DNA from: JAGWBJ01 sp964291465
GTDB taxonomy: Bacteria; Chloroflexota; Dehalococcoidia; Lucifugimonadales; JAGWBF01
Assembly: GCA_964291465.2 (NCBI GenBank)
Contig: OZ219942.1
Span: 62,001 to 126,000, forward strand
Direction of reading: 5' to 3'
Length of the DNA: 64,000 bases
Position 1 is the first letter of the stretch. Every line of letters starts with the position of its first letter. Made by a program: the position numbers and the translations under genes. This document shows, one piece after another, positions 26,926-35,655 of the stretch. The notes under the pieces were generated by a model that saw only the letters and a program-made list of their open reading frames with translations, made no database searches and was not told where the DNA came from.

Positions 26926-27108
26926 ACTCTACTGACCTCCCGTATGTGCTAGATGGTTCCCGTGGCAACGCACCTCTAGCTAAGCAACGATGCTACCGGA
27001 GGCTCATAAGCGCGTCAAACACCGAAGCACACGGAACCCTTTCGCGGGTATGACGGCTATGCCACAGTGTCATTTGCGGAAGCGATCGAGTCAGGCTAGG
27101 ACATGGCC

Positions 27109-28518
27109 CTAGGCGAAGGGCGGCCTCCTGGCATGCCAGGGGGTGTTCTGCTCGTAGGCGTGGGCGACCCTCAGCACCGTTGCCTCTTCACCGGGACGGC
27201 CCGCAATCTGTAGCCCTATGGGCAGGCCGTTGGAGGCGAAGCCGCAGGGCACCGATGCGGCGGGCGTGCTGGCCAGGCTGAAGCCGGCGGTGCTGCTGAA
27301 GGGGACCGCCCTCGGTGGCTCCCCGGCCGCCGGAGGCTGGTCGACCTCCCGGACCGGCGGCGCGGTCATGCCCGAGGTGGGCTGCACCAGAACGTCGTAC
27401 CTCTCCAGGGCCTCCAGTACCTGGCGCCTGAGCAGAGTCCTCAGCTTCCGGGCCTTGTAGTAGGCCTGGGACGGCATGATGCTTCCAGTGAGAAGCCCTA
27501 TGCGGTTGTCGTGGCCGTAGTCCTGAAGACGGTCCCTGATCCACTCCCGGTGGGTCGATGCCGCCTCCACGGCGGACTGCACTCCCGAGATATCGAGCAT
27601 GTGCCTGGTCAACGGGACCGATACCTCATCCACCGACGCGCCCATCTCCCCCAGGACTCCGGCGGCGGTGACCACCGCCTCCCGCACCTCGGGCTCGGCG
27701 AAGTCCGCGTCCAGCTGCTCGGTAATGAGCCCCACGCGAAGGCCGGAGACGTTGCCGTCCAGGGCCTCCCTGTAGTCGGGGACGGGGGTGTCCCACGTAT
27801 ACGGGTCCTTGGGGTCGTGCCCGGCGATGGCGCCCAGGGTGATGGCGGCGTCCTCGACGGTTCGGGATATGGGGCCGACGGTGTCCATGGACCAGGAGCC
27901 GGGCATGACGCCGTAGCGGCTCACCCTGCCCCAACCGGGCTTCATCCCCGTCAGGCCGCACCAGGCCGCGGGGCGGCGCAGGGAGCCGCTGGTGTCCTCG
28001 CCCAGGGAGGTGGCGCAGAGGAAGGCGGCGGTGGCGGCCCCGGACCCGCTGCTGGACCCGCCGGGGCAGGTGTTCAGGTCCCAGGGGTTGCGGGGGTAGC
28101 TGAAGCGGTGGGAGAAGCCCGTGATGGCGAACTCGGTCATGTTCGTCTTGCCCAGGAGCACGGCCCCGGCCCCTTTCAGGTTGGCTATGACCGTGGCGTC
28201 CTCCCCGGGGAAGAAGCCGGCAAGGATGCGCGACCCTCCGGTGGTCCGGACGCCCTTGCTCCAGAGCTGGTCCTTTACCGCCACGGGGACCCCGTGCATT
28301 GGTCCGAGGTAGCTGCCCCGGGCGATGGCGTCCTCGGCGTCCTTCGCGGCCCGGAGGGCCTCATCGCGGCAGACGGTCAGGTAGGAGTTGAACCTGAAGT
28401 CCAGGTCGTCGATGCGGTCCAGGTACGCCTGGGTGACCTCGACGGGGGAGACCTCTCCGCGTCGGATGAGGTCCGACAGCTCGGTGACGCTGAGGAACGG
28501 GATGTCCCCTGTGTTCAT
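27109..28518 (-). CDS. Amidase (amidase signature family)
   Basis: 469 residues from ATG 28518, with AAGGGAG 7 nt upstream; the frame stays open further 5' but without conservation. The catalytic Lys is in PVAVKDQ, the signature in CPGGSSSGSGAATAA and the second Ser region in EDTSGSLRRPAAW. The family cleaves amides of small substrates. It lies 25 nt downstream of an M20 amidohydrolase gene, so the two probably act on related N-acyl or amide compounds. A free-standing catabolic enzyme is preferred over GatA for lack of gatBC neighbours. Confidence 0.87.
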   Translation of the reverse strand: MNTGDIPFLSVTELSDLIRRGEVSPVEVTQAYLDRIDDLDFRFNSYLTVCRDEALRAAKDAEDAIARGSYLGPMHGVPVAVKDQLWSKGVRTTGGSRILAGFFPGEDATVIANLKGAGAVLLGKTNMTEFAITGFSHRFSYPRNPWDLNTCPGGSSSGSGAATAAFLCATSLGEDTSGSLRRPAAWCGLTGMKPGWGRVSRYGVMPGSWSMDTVGPISRTVEDAAITLGAIAGHDPKDPYTWDTPVPDYREALDGNVSGLRVGLITEQLDADFAEPEVREAVVTAAGVLGEMGASVDEVSVPLTRHMLDISGVQSAVEAASTHREWIRDRLQDYGHDNRIGLLTGSIMPSQAYYKARKLRTLLRRQVLEALERYDVLVQPTSGMTAPPVREVDQPPAAGEPPRAVPFSSTAGFSLASTPAASVPCGFASNGLPIGLQIAGRPGEEATVLRVAHAYEQNTPWHARRPPFA

Positions 28519-28543
28519 CGCTGGCTCCCTTCTCGGCCCCTGG

Positions 28544-29707
28544 TCACGCCCGGGCCAGGAGTCGCTCCCGTACGCCCGCGTCGGTGGCGATGTCGATGGC
28601 GGTCCATGCCATGGCGGTGGCGCCGTCCATGACGGCCCTGTCACCGGCGGGGCTGACGCAGTGGGCCGTGAACTCGGGCTGGTGGTTCACCGCGGGCAGG
28701 GAGTCTATCCCGATCATGGGATGTATGGAGGGGAGGGCCAGGGACACGTTGCCCATGTCGGTGGAGGCGGCGGCCCGCTCCAGCATGGGGCCCAGGTCCG
28801 GGTAGCTGCGGCCCAGGGCCTCGCTGTTGCGCCGGTACATGTCAGCGATGGCCTCGTCGTGGTGCATCTCGGCGTAGGGCTTGGTGCCCCCGACCACCTC
28901 CATGGTGCTGCCGGTGGCCAGGGCTCCGGCCTCGAAGCACCTCAGCACCCTTGGGCGCAGCTCCTCCATCTCCTCCAGCGACTGTCCCCGCACGATGTAC
29001 TTGGCGCTGGTGAAGGAGGGGATCACGTTGGGGGCATCTCCGCCCTTGGTTATGATGCCGTGGACCCTCTGGGTGGGTAGGATGTGCTGCCGCAGCAGGC
29101 CGATGCTCGTCTGGGCGATGGTCAGGGCGTCGGCGGCGTTGATGCCCCGCTCGGGGAACGCCGCGGCGTGAGCCTCCTTGCCGGTGTAGTTCACCTCGAA
29201 CATGGACGCCGCGATGATCCTGGGCATTACGATGTCGAAGGGCGCGGGGTGGACCATCATGGCGGCGTGCATTCCATCGAAGGCGCCCCGCTCCAGCATC
29301 AGTATCTTCCCGCCGGCGTCTCCGACCTCCTCGGCCGGCGTCCCGACGACGCTGACCGTCAGGCCCAGGTCATCGGCCACCTTGGCTGCAGCCAGCGCGG
29401 CGCCGATGGCGGCGGAGGCGATGATGTTGTGGCCGCAGGCGTGCCCGATAACGGGAAGGGCGTCGTACTCGGCGCAGATGCCCAGGTGGAGCGGACCGCT
29501 TCCCACCCGGGCGATGAAGGCCGTGGGCAGGTCGCACACGCCCATCTCCACGGCGAACCCCTTGTCGGACAGGAGCTCCGCCAGCCAGGCCGAGGACTTG
29601 GTCTCCTGGTAGCCCAGCTCCGGGTTCGCATGAATCCTGTGGCTGAGCTCGATGAGGGAGTCTTGCTCCCCCCGGATCAGCTCTCGAGCGCCGTCCTTCG
29701 CGTCCAT
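28544..29707 (-). CDS. M20 family metallo-amidohydrolase (AbgB/aminoacylase-like)
   Basis: 387 residues; ATG after GAGGAGGTG. Zinc-site motifs of the M20D group are present: the D in CAEYDALPVIGHACGHN, the two His of that block, the EE pair in TPAEEVGDAGG and a late STDMGNVS motif. These enzymes hydrolyse N-acyl amino acids, N-acyl-p-aminobenzoyl-glutamate or amide side chains in the cytosol. It heads a two-gene operon with the amidase at 27109 and is divergent from the molybdenum hydroxylase gene. Confidence 0.87.
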   Translation of the reverse strand: MDAKDGARELIRGEQDSLIELSHRIHANPELGYQETKSSAWLAELLSDKGFAVEMGVCDLPTAFIARVGSGPLHLGICAEYDALPVIGHACGHNIIASAAIGAALAAAKVADDLGLTVSVVGTPAEEVGDAGGKILMLERGAFDGMHAAMMVHPAPFDIVMPRIIAASMFEVNYTGKEAHAAAFPERGINAADALTIAQTSIGLLRQHILPTQRVHGIITKGGDAPNVIPSFTSAKYIVRGQSLEEMEELRPRVLRCFEAGALATGSTMEVVGGTKPYAEMHHDEAIADMYRRNSEALGRSYPDLGPMLERAAASTDMGNVSLALPSIHPMIGIDSLPAVNHQPEFTAHCVSPAGDRAVMDGATAMAWTAIDIATDAGVRERLLARA

Positions 29708-29745
29708 GACACCTCCTCAGGCCGTGCCGCCCGGCCCCATCATGG

Positions 29746-29751
29746 ATTATA
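29746..29751 (-). promoter_or_regulatory. Consensus -10 element for the M20-amidase operon
   Basis: A perfect TATAAT on the minus strand 39 nt upstream of the M20 start codon; no recognisable -35 hexamer at 16-18 nt. Confidence 0.4.
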
Positions 29752-29850
29752 CACCAGACCATCGCCGTTGCTCCCGCCGGCCCAACGGCCCGATGGTATA
29801 CTACCCTCAACCCGGGCTCCCCCGAATCGGCGCCCACAGGAGGCGGTGAC

Positions 29851-32166
29851 GTGACAAGCTACCTGGGACGGTCGCTGCGCCGGTCCGAAGACCACCGGCT
29901 CCTCCGTGGCCGGGGAGCCTTCGTGGATGACATCCGCCTGCCCGACGCCCTTCACGCCTGCGCGGTCAGGAGTCCCCACGCCAGCGCGCGCATCAGGTCG
30001 GTGGACGCGGCGGACGCCGTGAGCGCCCCCGGGGTGGTAACGGTGCTGACGGGGGAAGACCTGCGCGGCGTACTCGGCGACGTACCCACCCGCAGCATGG
30101 AGGGAGAGCCGGGGGTGGAGGAGATGCGGGCGGTGGGGCACCCGGTGCTGGCGCGGGACCGGGTGTGCTACGTGGGGCAGGCCGTGGCCATGGTAGTGGC
30201 CACCGACCGGTACGCGGCGCGGGACGCCGCGGACCTGGTGAGGGTCGACTACGAGCCGATGGCCCCGCTGGTGGACGCGCCCGCGGGCCTGGACGACGGG
30301 GCCACCCTGGTCCACTCCGACCTGGGCACCAACGTGGGCATGCGGATCGTGCAGGAGGGCGGCGACGTCGAGACGGCCTTCGCCCGGGCCGCTCACCGGG
30401 TGTCGGAGCGGTTCAACGTCCAGCGTCTTTCCCCTGCGCCCATGGAGACCAGGGGGGTGCTGGCCAGGTACGAGGCCGACGACGACACCCTGACTGTCTG
30501 GTCCTCCACCCAGGAGCCCCACCAGCTACGGAGGCACCTGGCCGCCGCCATGCACATGCCCGTCGACCTGGTCCGGGTCGTGGCCCCGGACGTGGGCGGC
30601 GGGTTCGGCGAGAAGAGCAGCATGTTTCCCGAGGAGTTCTGCATCCCGTACCTGGCGAAACATCTGGGAAGGCCGGTGAAGTGGATAGAGGACCGGCAGG
30701 AGAACATGCTGGCCTTCCACGGCCGCGGCTACACCGTCGACGTGGAGGCCGCCGTCGCGGAGGACGGCGCCATCGAGGGGATGCGGGTGAGGCTCGTGGC
30801 GGACCTGGGCGCCTACTTCCTAATCTCGACCCCGGCCATCCCCCTGCTCGCCGGTCACCGGGTGGCGGGGCCGTACAGGACCCCAGCAGCCAGGGTGGAC
30901 GTCCTCGGCGTCTTCACCAACAAGCCCCCCACAGGTGCCTACCGTGGAGCGGGCGGCCCGGAGTCCGCCTATTGCATCGAGCGCACCATGGACCTGATCG
31001 CCCACGACCTGGGTCTGGACCCGGCGGAGGTGCGGCGGCGGAACCTGATACCGCCCGACGCCTTCCCCTTCGACACGCCCACGGGACTCACCTACGACTC
31101 GGGCGACTATCAGCGCGCCCTGGACCGGGCGCTGGAGATATCGGGGTACGACGCCTGGATGCGGAGGGCCGCGGAGCAAGGCCCCGACGGACCGCTGGTG
31201 GGAGTCGGCCTGGCGACGGTGGTGAAAGCGTCGGGCGGCGCCGGGGAGATGAGGACCGAGGTGGCGGAGGTGCGTGTCCAGCCCTCGGGCCGGGTGGTGG
31301 CCTACACGGGCGTCTCTCCCCACGGCCAGGGGACGGAGACGACCTTCGCCCAGATAGTGGCCGCCGAGCTGGGCGTCGCCCCCGGGGATGTGACGGTGAC
31401 CCACGGGGACACGGACCTGAACCCCCTGGGCGGAGGGACGGCCGCCAGCCGGGGAATGGTGGTGGGGTCCTCGGCGCTGCAGATGGTTGCGCGGCAGGCC
31501 CGGGCCAAGCTGGCCAGGACCGCGGCCCACCTGCTGGACTGCCACGCAGACCAGGTAGCCTTTGGCGACGGGAAAGCCTACGTGGGCGGCGACCCGTCTC
31601 GATGGATGCCCTTCGCCGAGGTTGCCTCTGCGGCCTACGCCGAGGAGCGGCTGCCTCCAGGAGAGGAGCCGGGCCTGCTCTTCGCCGGGTCGTTCACCCT
31701 GCCGGGTCCCGCCTTCGGCTTCGGCGCCCACGTGGCGGTGGTGGAGGTGGACCGGGAGACGGGAGACGTGAAGATCGTGAAGTACGCCGCCGTCCACGAC
31801 GTGGGACGGGTGGTGAACCCCATGCTCCTGGACGGCCAGATCCACGGCGCCATCGTCCAGGGCATCGGCCAGGCCCTTACCGAGGGATTCAGCTTCGGCC
31901 CCGACGGTCAGCCCCTGACGGCCAGCCTGCTGGACTACTCGCTGCCCGACGCCGGCGGCACGCCGTGGATGGAGCTGGACACCATCGAGACCCCCTCGCC
32001 CCTAACACCCCTGGGGGTCAAGGGAGTGGGGGAGCTGCCCACCGTCGCCGCCCCCGTGGCGGTAGCCAACGCCGTCATGAACGCCCTCGCCCCGCTGGGA
32101 GTGAGGGACATCGAGACGCCCCTGACACCCGAGCGGGTGTGGAGGGCGATTCACGGAGGCGGGTGA
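29851..32166 (+). CDS. Xanthine dehydrogenase/CO dehydrogenase family molybdopterin-binding large subunit
   Basis: 771 residues; GTG after AGGAGGC. The opening LGRSLRRSEDHRLLRGRGAFVDDI, PDVGGGFGEKSS, and GAYRGAGGPESAYCIER are typical of CoxL-type large subunits. The AYRGAG motif corresponds to the form II active-site loop, not the VAYRCSFR loop of true CO dehydrogenase, so CO oxidation is unlikely. The enzyme should hydroxylate an aldehyde, purine or other heterocycle at a Mo-cofactor. The medium (FAD) and small (2Fe-2S) subunit genes are absent nearby, so it is an orphan in this window and must borrow partners encoded elsewhere. A TATACT -10-like element is at 29797. Confidence 0.88.
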   Translation: MTSYLGRSLRRSEDHRLLRGRGAFVDDIRLPDALHACAVRSPHASARIRSVDAADAVSAPGVVTVLTGEDLRGVLGDVPTRSMEGEPGVEEMRAVGHPVLARDRVCYVGQAVAMVVATDRYAARDAADLVRVDYEPMAPLVDAPAGLDDGATLVHSDLGTNVGMRIVQEGGDVETAFARAAHRVSERFNVQRLSPAPMETRGVLARYEADDDTLTVWSSTQEPHQLRRHLAAAMHMPVDLVRVVAPDVGGGFGEKSSMFPEEFCIPYLAKHLGRPVKWIEDRQENMLAFHGRGYTVDVEAAVAEDGAIEGMRVRLVADLGAYFLISTPAIPLLAGHRVAGPYRTPAARVDVLGVFTNKPPTGAYRGAGGPESAYCIERTMDLIAHDLGLDPAEVRRRNLIPPDAFPFDTPTGLTYDSGDYQRALDRALEISGYDAWMRRAAEQGPDGPLVGVGLATVVKASGGAGEMRTEVAEVRVQPSGRVVAYTGVSPHGQGTETTFAQIVAAELGVAPGDVTVTHGDTDLNPLGGGTAASRGMVVGSSALQMVARQARAKLARTAAHLLDCHADQVAFGDGKAYVGGDPSRWMPFAEVASAAYAEERLPPGEEPGLLFAGSFTLPGPAFGFGAHVAVVEVDRETGDVKIVKYAAVHDVGRVVNPMLLDGQIHGAIVQGIGQALTEGFSFGPDGQPLTASLLDYSLPDAGGTPWMELDTIETPSPLTPLGVKGVGELPTVAAPVAVANAVMNALAPLGVRDIETPLTPERVWRAIHGGG

Positions 32167-32167
32167 G

Positions 32168-32386
32168 ATGGGTATAGGGAAGAGAACCCGCTTTGTGCAG
32201 GAGGCAATCAGGGAAAAGCTTCGGCGCGAGACTCTGGTCGCTGCCCTGGAGGCGACTGCCGGAGTCTTGGCCAAGGATGACCATCCCGAATGGGATACCA
32301 CCGAGAAGGTTGCCGCCTGGGTGAGGACCTCCCGCCGTCAGAGCCGGCGGCACTCGGTGGGGTCAGAGCCCCGGAGGACCCTATAG
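32168..32386 (+). pseudogene. Truncated ribbon-helix-helix antitoxin-like remnant
   Basis: 72 residues. The segment RTRFVQEAIREKLRRE resembles the second helix region of CopG/RHH-type antitoxins, followed by EATAGVLAKDDHPEWDTTEKVAAWVRTSRR, which resembles the C-terminal tail of such antitoxins. The N-terminal DNA-binding strand is missing because the upstream bases encode the molybdenum hydroxylase. No toxin gene is adjacent. Probably a remnant, although it has an ATG directly after the preceding stop and could still be translated. Confidence 0.45.
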
Positions 32387-32390
32387 CCTC

Positions 32391-33464
32391 CTAGACCCGG
32401 TGCCTGCCGATGAACTCCCAGTCCAGGTCGAGGCCCAGGCCGGGCTTCTCCGTCATGGAGATCCGGCCGTTCTCCACCCTGAAGGGCGGTGAGTACAGCC
32501 TGGACCATATCTGGAAGTCCTCCACGTGGGGGCAGGTGGACACCATGAAGCCGTTGGGCACCGCCGCCACCATGTGGCAGTTGATGTCCGGGTACTGAGC
32601 GCCGTGGGGGGCAAATGGGAGGTGGTACGCCTCGGCCAACGCGGCGATCTTGCGCAGTCCCGTGTAGCCGCCACCCTCCAGGATGTCCGTCTGCACCACC
32701 TGCAGCGCCCCCTCGTTGATCAGGCGGCGGACGCCGAAGAGGGTGCCCTCGGACTCGCCGCCGGTGACCAGCGCCTTGGTGTTGGCCTGGACCATGCGCA
32801 TGTACATGGGCTCGTCGTCGTGGCGGACGGGCTCCTCGATCCAGTAGAGCCCGTAGGGCTCCAGCTTCTTCACCATCTCCACAGCCAGGGACCCGGACCA
32901 GGCGCGCCACACGTCTATCATGAGCCTCTTGTCGGGGCCGATGACCTCACGGCAGAGGCGCACCTTCTCCAGCACCTCTTGGGGATCGCTCCTGTGGAAG
33001 TGGAGCTTGAAGGCATCGAAGCCAAGGGCCTGATGGCCCTCTATCTTGGCGGCCACGGTTTGGGGAGACTGGTCCGAGAAGTCTATGCCGTCGGCGTAGG
33101 CGGGAACGGTGTCCTTGAATCCGCCCAGCAGCCGCCATACCGGCTGCCCGCAGACCTTCCCGTACAGGTCCCACAGGGCCACGTCCACCGCGCCGATGGA
33201 GGCCATCCCGGCCCGGTTGGGGCCGCGGTAGCGCCACGCGGACTCGTACATCCGGTCCCACAGGGACGCGATGTTCCGGGGGTCGCTGCCCAGCAGCAGC
33301 GGCGCCAGGTCCCCCGAGATGACACCCACGTCCCCTCCGCGTCCGAACCCCGTGACGCCCTCGTCGGTGTGGACCAGAACGTTGACCCAGTCCCTGGTCT
33401 GGCCCGCCTCCGGAGGTCCCACGGGGCACCGGAGCACGACGGGCTCGACCCCGGTTATACGCAC
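32391..33464 (-). CDS. Mandelate racemase-like enolase-superfamily enzyme
   Basis: 357 residues, GTG start preceded by AAGGGG, 3 nt after the VOC gene stop. Metal ligands D184 (MIDVW), E210 (YWIEEP) and E237 (GGESEG) are present. The general-base side shows K153-L-H155 instead of K-x-K, and the other side shows D260 (QTDILEGGG) and H287 (FAPHG), 27 residues apart, the same spacing as the Asp270-His297 dyad of mandelate racemase. So a mandelate-racemase-subgroup acid-sugar dehydratase or racemase is likely; the substrate is unknown. It is the last gene of a VOC-VOC-MR operon. Confidence 0.87.
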   Translation of the reverse strand: MRITGVEPVVLRCPVGPPEAGQTRDWVNVLVHTDEGVTGFGRGGDVGVISGDLAPLLLGSDPRNIASLWDRMYESAWRYRGPNRAGMASIGAVDVALWDLYGKVCGQPVWRLLGGFKDTVPAYADGIDFSDQSPQTVAAKIEGHQALGFDAFKLHFHRSDPQEVLEKVRLCREVIGPDKRLMIDVWRAWSGSLAVEMVKKLEPYGLYWIEEPVRHDDEPMYMRMVQANTKALVTGGESEGTLFGVRRLINEGALQVVQTDILEGGGYTGLRKIAALAEAYHLPFAPHGAQYPDINCHMVAAVPNGFMVSTCPHVEDFQIWSRLYSPPFRVENGRISMTEKPGLGLDLDWEFIGRHRV

Positions 33465-33467
33465 GGC

Positions 33468-33833
33468 CTACCCCTTGTTCTCGGTGACCTCGATGCGCAC
33501 GCCGTCGGGACCCTCCAGGAATGCGCACGGCCCCATGGATGAGGGGAGCTGCTCCAGCACCTTGGCGCCCGCCGCCTCGAGCTGCTGGAGAGACTCTTTC
33601 AGGTCGTCGGTGAAGAGGCCTATGTGCTCCAGGCCGGCGAACTGCTCCAGCTCCTGGCCCTGGACGAAACCGGTTATGTTAAGGGGCACGCCGTCCAGGT
33701 CCAGGCGGATGCCGACGGTCCCCGCCACCTCTTTCTTACGGGTGATCTTGGCTCCCAGGTTGTCCGCCCACCACTGGGCCGTCTTCTCGGGGTCGGGGCT
33801 CTTGAAGTGCAGGTTGTGGATCCTGTAGGCCAC
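33468..33833 (-). CDS. VOC family (glyoxalase-like) protein
   Basis: 121 residues with GTG start after AGGAGG. The N-terminus YRIHNLHFKSPDPEKTAQWWADNLGA and the EHIGLFTDDL segment are the two beta-alpha-beta-beta-beta units of the vicinal-oxygen-chelate fold, one metal centre per dimer. Members include glyoxalases, epimerases and extradiol dioxygenases. A tandem paralogue at 33895 and the following enolase-superfamily gene suggest a catabolic isomerase role; no substrate can be named. Confidence 0.82.
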   Translation of the reverse strand: MAYRIHNLHFKSPDPEKTAQWWADNLGAKITRKKEVAGTVGIRLDLDGVPLNITGFVQGQELEQFAGLEHIGLFTDDLKESLQQLEAAGAKVLEQLPSSMGPCAFLEGPDGVRIEVTENKG

Positions 33834-33894
33834 GGGACGCCTCCTTCCTGATATAACCCATGCCTGATATACCCATGCTCATGTCCCCATCCGG

Positions 33895-34269
33895 CTAATC
33901 GTCCTTCTGGGTGATCTCCAGGCGCACGCCCTCGGGGCCCTCCACGAAGGCACCCTTCTGCCCGTAGGGGTTCACGAAGTGCTCCAGCACACGCCCGCCG
34001 CCGGCCTCGACATCGGCCAGTGTGGCCTCGAGGTCCGAGGTGTATATGCCAACGTGCTCCAGCCCGTACCACTGGTTGGAGGTCTGCCCCGTGGTGAACC
34101 CGGTGAACATCAGGGGAACACCCCCGAGCTCCACCCGCACGGCGATGGTGCCGATGCTGGACAGCTCCCTTTCGTAGGAGAGCTCGGCGCCCAGGTTGTC
34201 GATGTACCACTGGGCAGACTTTCGAGGGTCGGGGCTCTTGAAATGGAAGTTGTTGACGCTGAACGGCAT
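33895..34269 (-). CDS. VOC family (glyoxalase-like) protein, tandem paralogue
   Basis: 124 residues; ATG after GGAGGTG. It closely parallels the 33468 protein: VNNFHFKSPDPRKSAQWYIDNLGA and LEHVGIYTSDLEATL. The two arose by tandem duplication and may form a heterodimer. First gene of the VOC-VOC-enolase-superfamily operon, under the promoter at 34307-34335. Confidence 0.82.
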   Translation of the reverse strand: MPFSVNNFHFKSPDPRKSAQWYIDNLGAELSYERELSSIGTIAVRVELGGVPLMFTGFTTGQTSNQWYGLEHVGIYTSDLEATLADVEAGGGRVLEHFVNPYGQKGAFVEGPEGVRLEITQKDD

Positions 34270-34306
34270 GACTCACCTCCGGAATGGGCGCCGGGAGAAC
34301 ACCCGT

Positions 34307-34335
34307 AGAATAGCCCGCCCGCCGGACGCGGTCAA
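34307..34335 (-). promoter_or_regulatory. Promoter for the VOC-VOC-enolase-superfamily operon
   Basis: On the minus strand TTGACC (34330-34335), 17-nt spacer, TATTCT (34307-34312), about 38 nt before the start at 34269. Confidence 0.65.
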
Positions 34336-34385
34336 GGTCTGGACGGGGCCGCGACCCGGGCCACGCTGGGGCCACGCTGCCGTTC

Positions 34386-34414
34386 TTGACACCCCGTTGG
34401 CCCGGTGATAGTCT
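34386..34414 (+). promoter_or_regulatory. Promoter for the LLM oxidoreductase at 34495
   Basis: TTGACA (34386-34391), 17-nt spacer, TAGTCT (34409-34414). Confidence 0.65.
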
Positions 34415-34494
34415 GCCCACTAGGCCGCCCTGTGGCTGGGCAGCCGGGTTCCGGCGGTGCCCGGGAGCCGGGACGGCGGCCAAGGGGGACGCCC

Positions 34495-35655
34495 ATGAAG
34501 GACCAGGTAGAGGTATTTTTCCACTCGCAGCAACCCTACACCCACGTGGAGGAGGACGACCTCAAGAACTACCCCTCCCGCATCCAGTTCCCCAACGACA
34601 GGTTCGATCCGAAGAAGGCGGTCCAGCTATACAACCAATACCACGAGCAGTATGTCTGCGCCGACGAGAGCGGCCTGGACGGCATCATGACCAACGAGCA
34701 CCACGCGGCCTACTGGAACATGAAGCCCTCGGCCAACCTGGACGCCGCCGTCATCGCCAAGATCACGAAGAGGGTGAAGATAGCCATCCTGGGGAACATA
34801 CTCCCCATCAACGACCCCATCAGGATGGCCGAAGAGATCGCCATGCTGGACCTGTACTCCAACGGCCGTCTCATCTCGGGCTTCGTCCGGGGCAGTCCCA
34901 CGGAGACCCTGCAGGCCGGGTTGGACCCCAGCGAGAACCGGGAGAGGTTCGAGGAGTCCCACGACCTGATCATCAAGGCCTGGACCACCCCCGGGCCCTT
35001 CCGCTACGAGGGGAAGCACTTCCACTACCGGAACGTCAACCCCTGGGTGCTGCCCATCCAGAAGCCCCACCCCCCCATATGGTTCCCCGGCGGCAGCAGC
35101 CCGGAGAGCCTTAACTGGGCGGCGACCCACCAGTACACGTACATCAACCTGGGCGCCATCCTGGACCTGACCCTGGACCTGAAGAGGATGTACATAGAAA
35201 CGGCCCATGAGGTGGGGTTCACCCCCGGTCCCGAGCACTTCGGCTACCAGCTAAGGTGCTTCTGCGCGGACACCGACGAGACGGCCCAGGAGATCGGCCG
35301 GAACTTCATGTGGACCGTGGACCACAGGCTCCGGGGGCCCCGTGAGCACAACGACCCGCCGGGCTACCAGTCCCGCGCAGCCTCGGTGCTGATGAAGCGC
35401 CGCCCGGGGTCCAGCGCCCGGGGCAGGGCCATGACCTACGAGGAGCTCCAAGATATCAACACGGTGGTGGTGGGCAGCCCCGAGACGGTGACCCGCAAGC
35501 TGCGGAACCTGGTAGAGGCCCTGAACCCCGGATACCTGGTACTCATCGGCGTCGACGGACCCATCCCCCACGAGCACATGCTGCGCTCCCTGGAGCTGCT
35601 GGGCACGGAGGTGATCCCCGCCCTCCACGAGGTCAAGCTCCAGCCCTACGAGTAG
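34495..35655 (+). CDS. LLM-class flavin-dependent oxidoreductase
   Basis: 386 residues; ATG 34495 after AAGGGGGA. The fold is that of the luciferase-like monooxygenase family: GLDGIMTNEHHAAYWN, ILGNILPINDPIRMAEEIAMLDLYSNGRLISG and FRYEGKHFHYRNV are characteristic. Such enzymes use FMN (or F420) to oxidise aldehydes, sulfonates or other organic compounds and need a separate reductase. It is monocistronic and divergent from the VOC operon. The expanded number of these enzymes fits a SAR202-like genome. Substrate unknown. Confidence 0.87.
   Translation: MKDQVEVFFHSQQPYTHVEEDDLKNYPSRIQFPNDRFDPKKAVQLYNQYHEQYVCADESGLDGIMTNEHHAAYWNMKPSANLDAAVIAKITKRVKIAILGNILPINDPIRMAEEIAMLDLYSNGRLISGFVRGSPTETLQAGLDPSENRERFEESHDLIIKAWTTPGPFRYEGKHFHYRNVNPWVLPIQKPHPPIWFPGGSSPESLNWAATHQYTYINLGAILDLTLDLKRMYIETAHEVGFTPGPEHFGYQLRCFCADTDETAQEIGRNFMWTVDHRLRGPREHNDPPGYQSRAASVLMKRRPGSSARGRAMTYEELQDINTVVVGSPETVTRKLRNLVEALNPGYLVLIGVDGPIPHEHMLRSLELLGTEVIPALHEVKLQPYE

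Noticed and set aside
25790..27060. Insertion sequence or prophage fragment
   Set aside because: No transposase, integrase, terminal inverted repeats or att-like duplication could be found; only composition and unknown small genes suggest transfer.
29851..32166. Aerobic CO dehydrogenase (form I CoxL)
   Set aside because: The active-site loop reads AYRGAG, not AYRCSFR, and coxM/coxS are absent.
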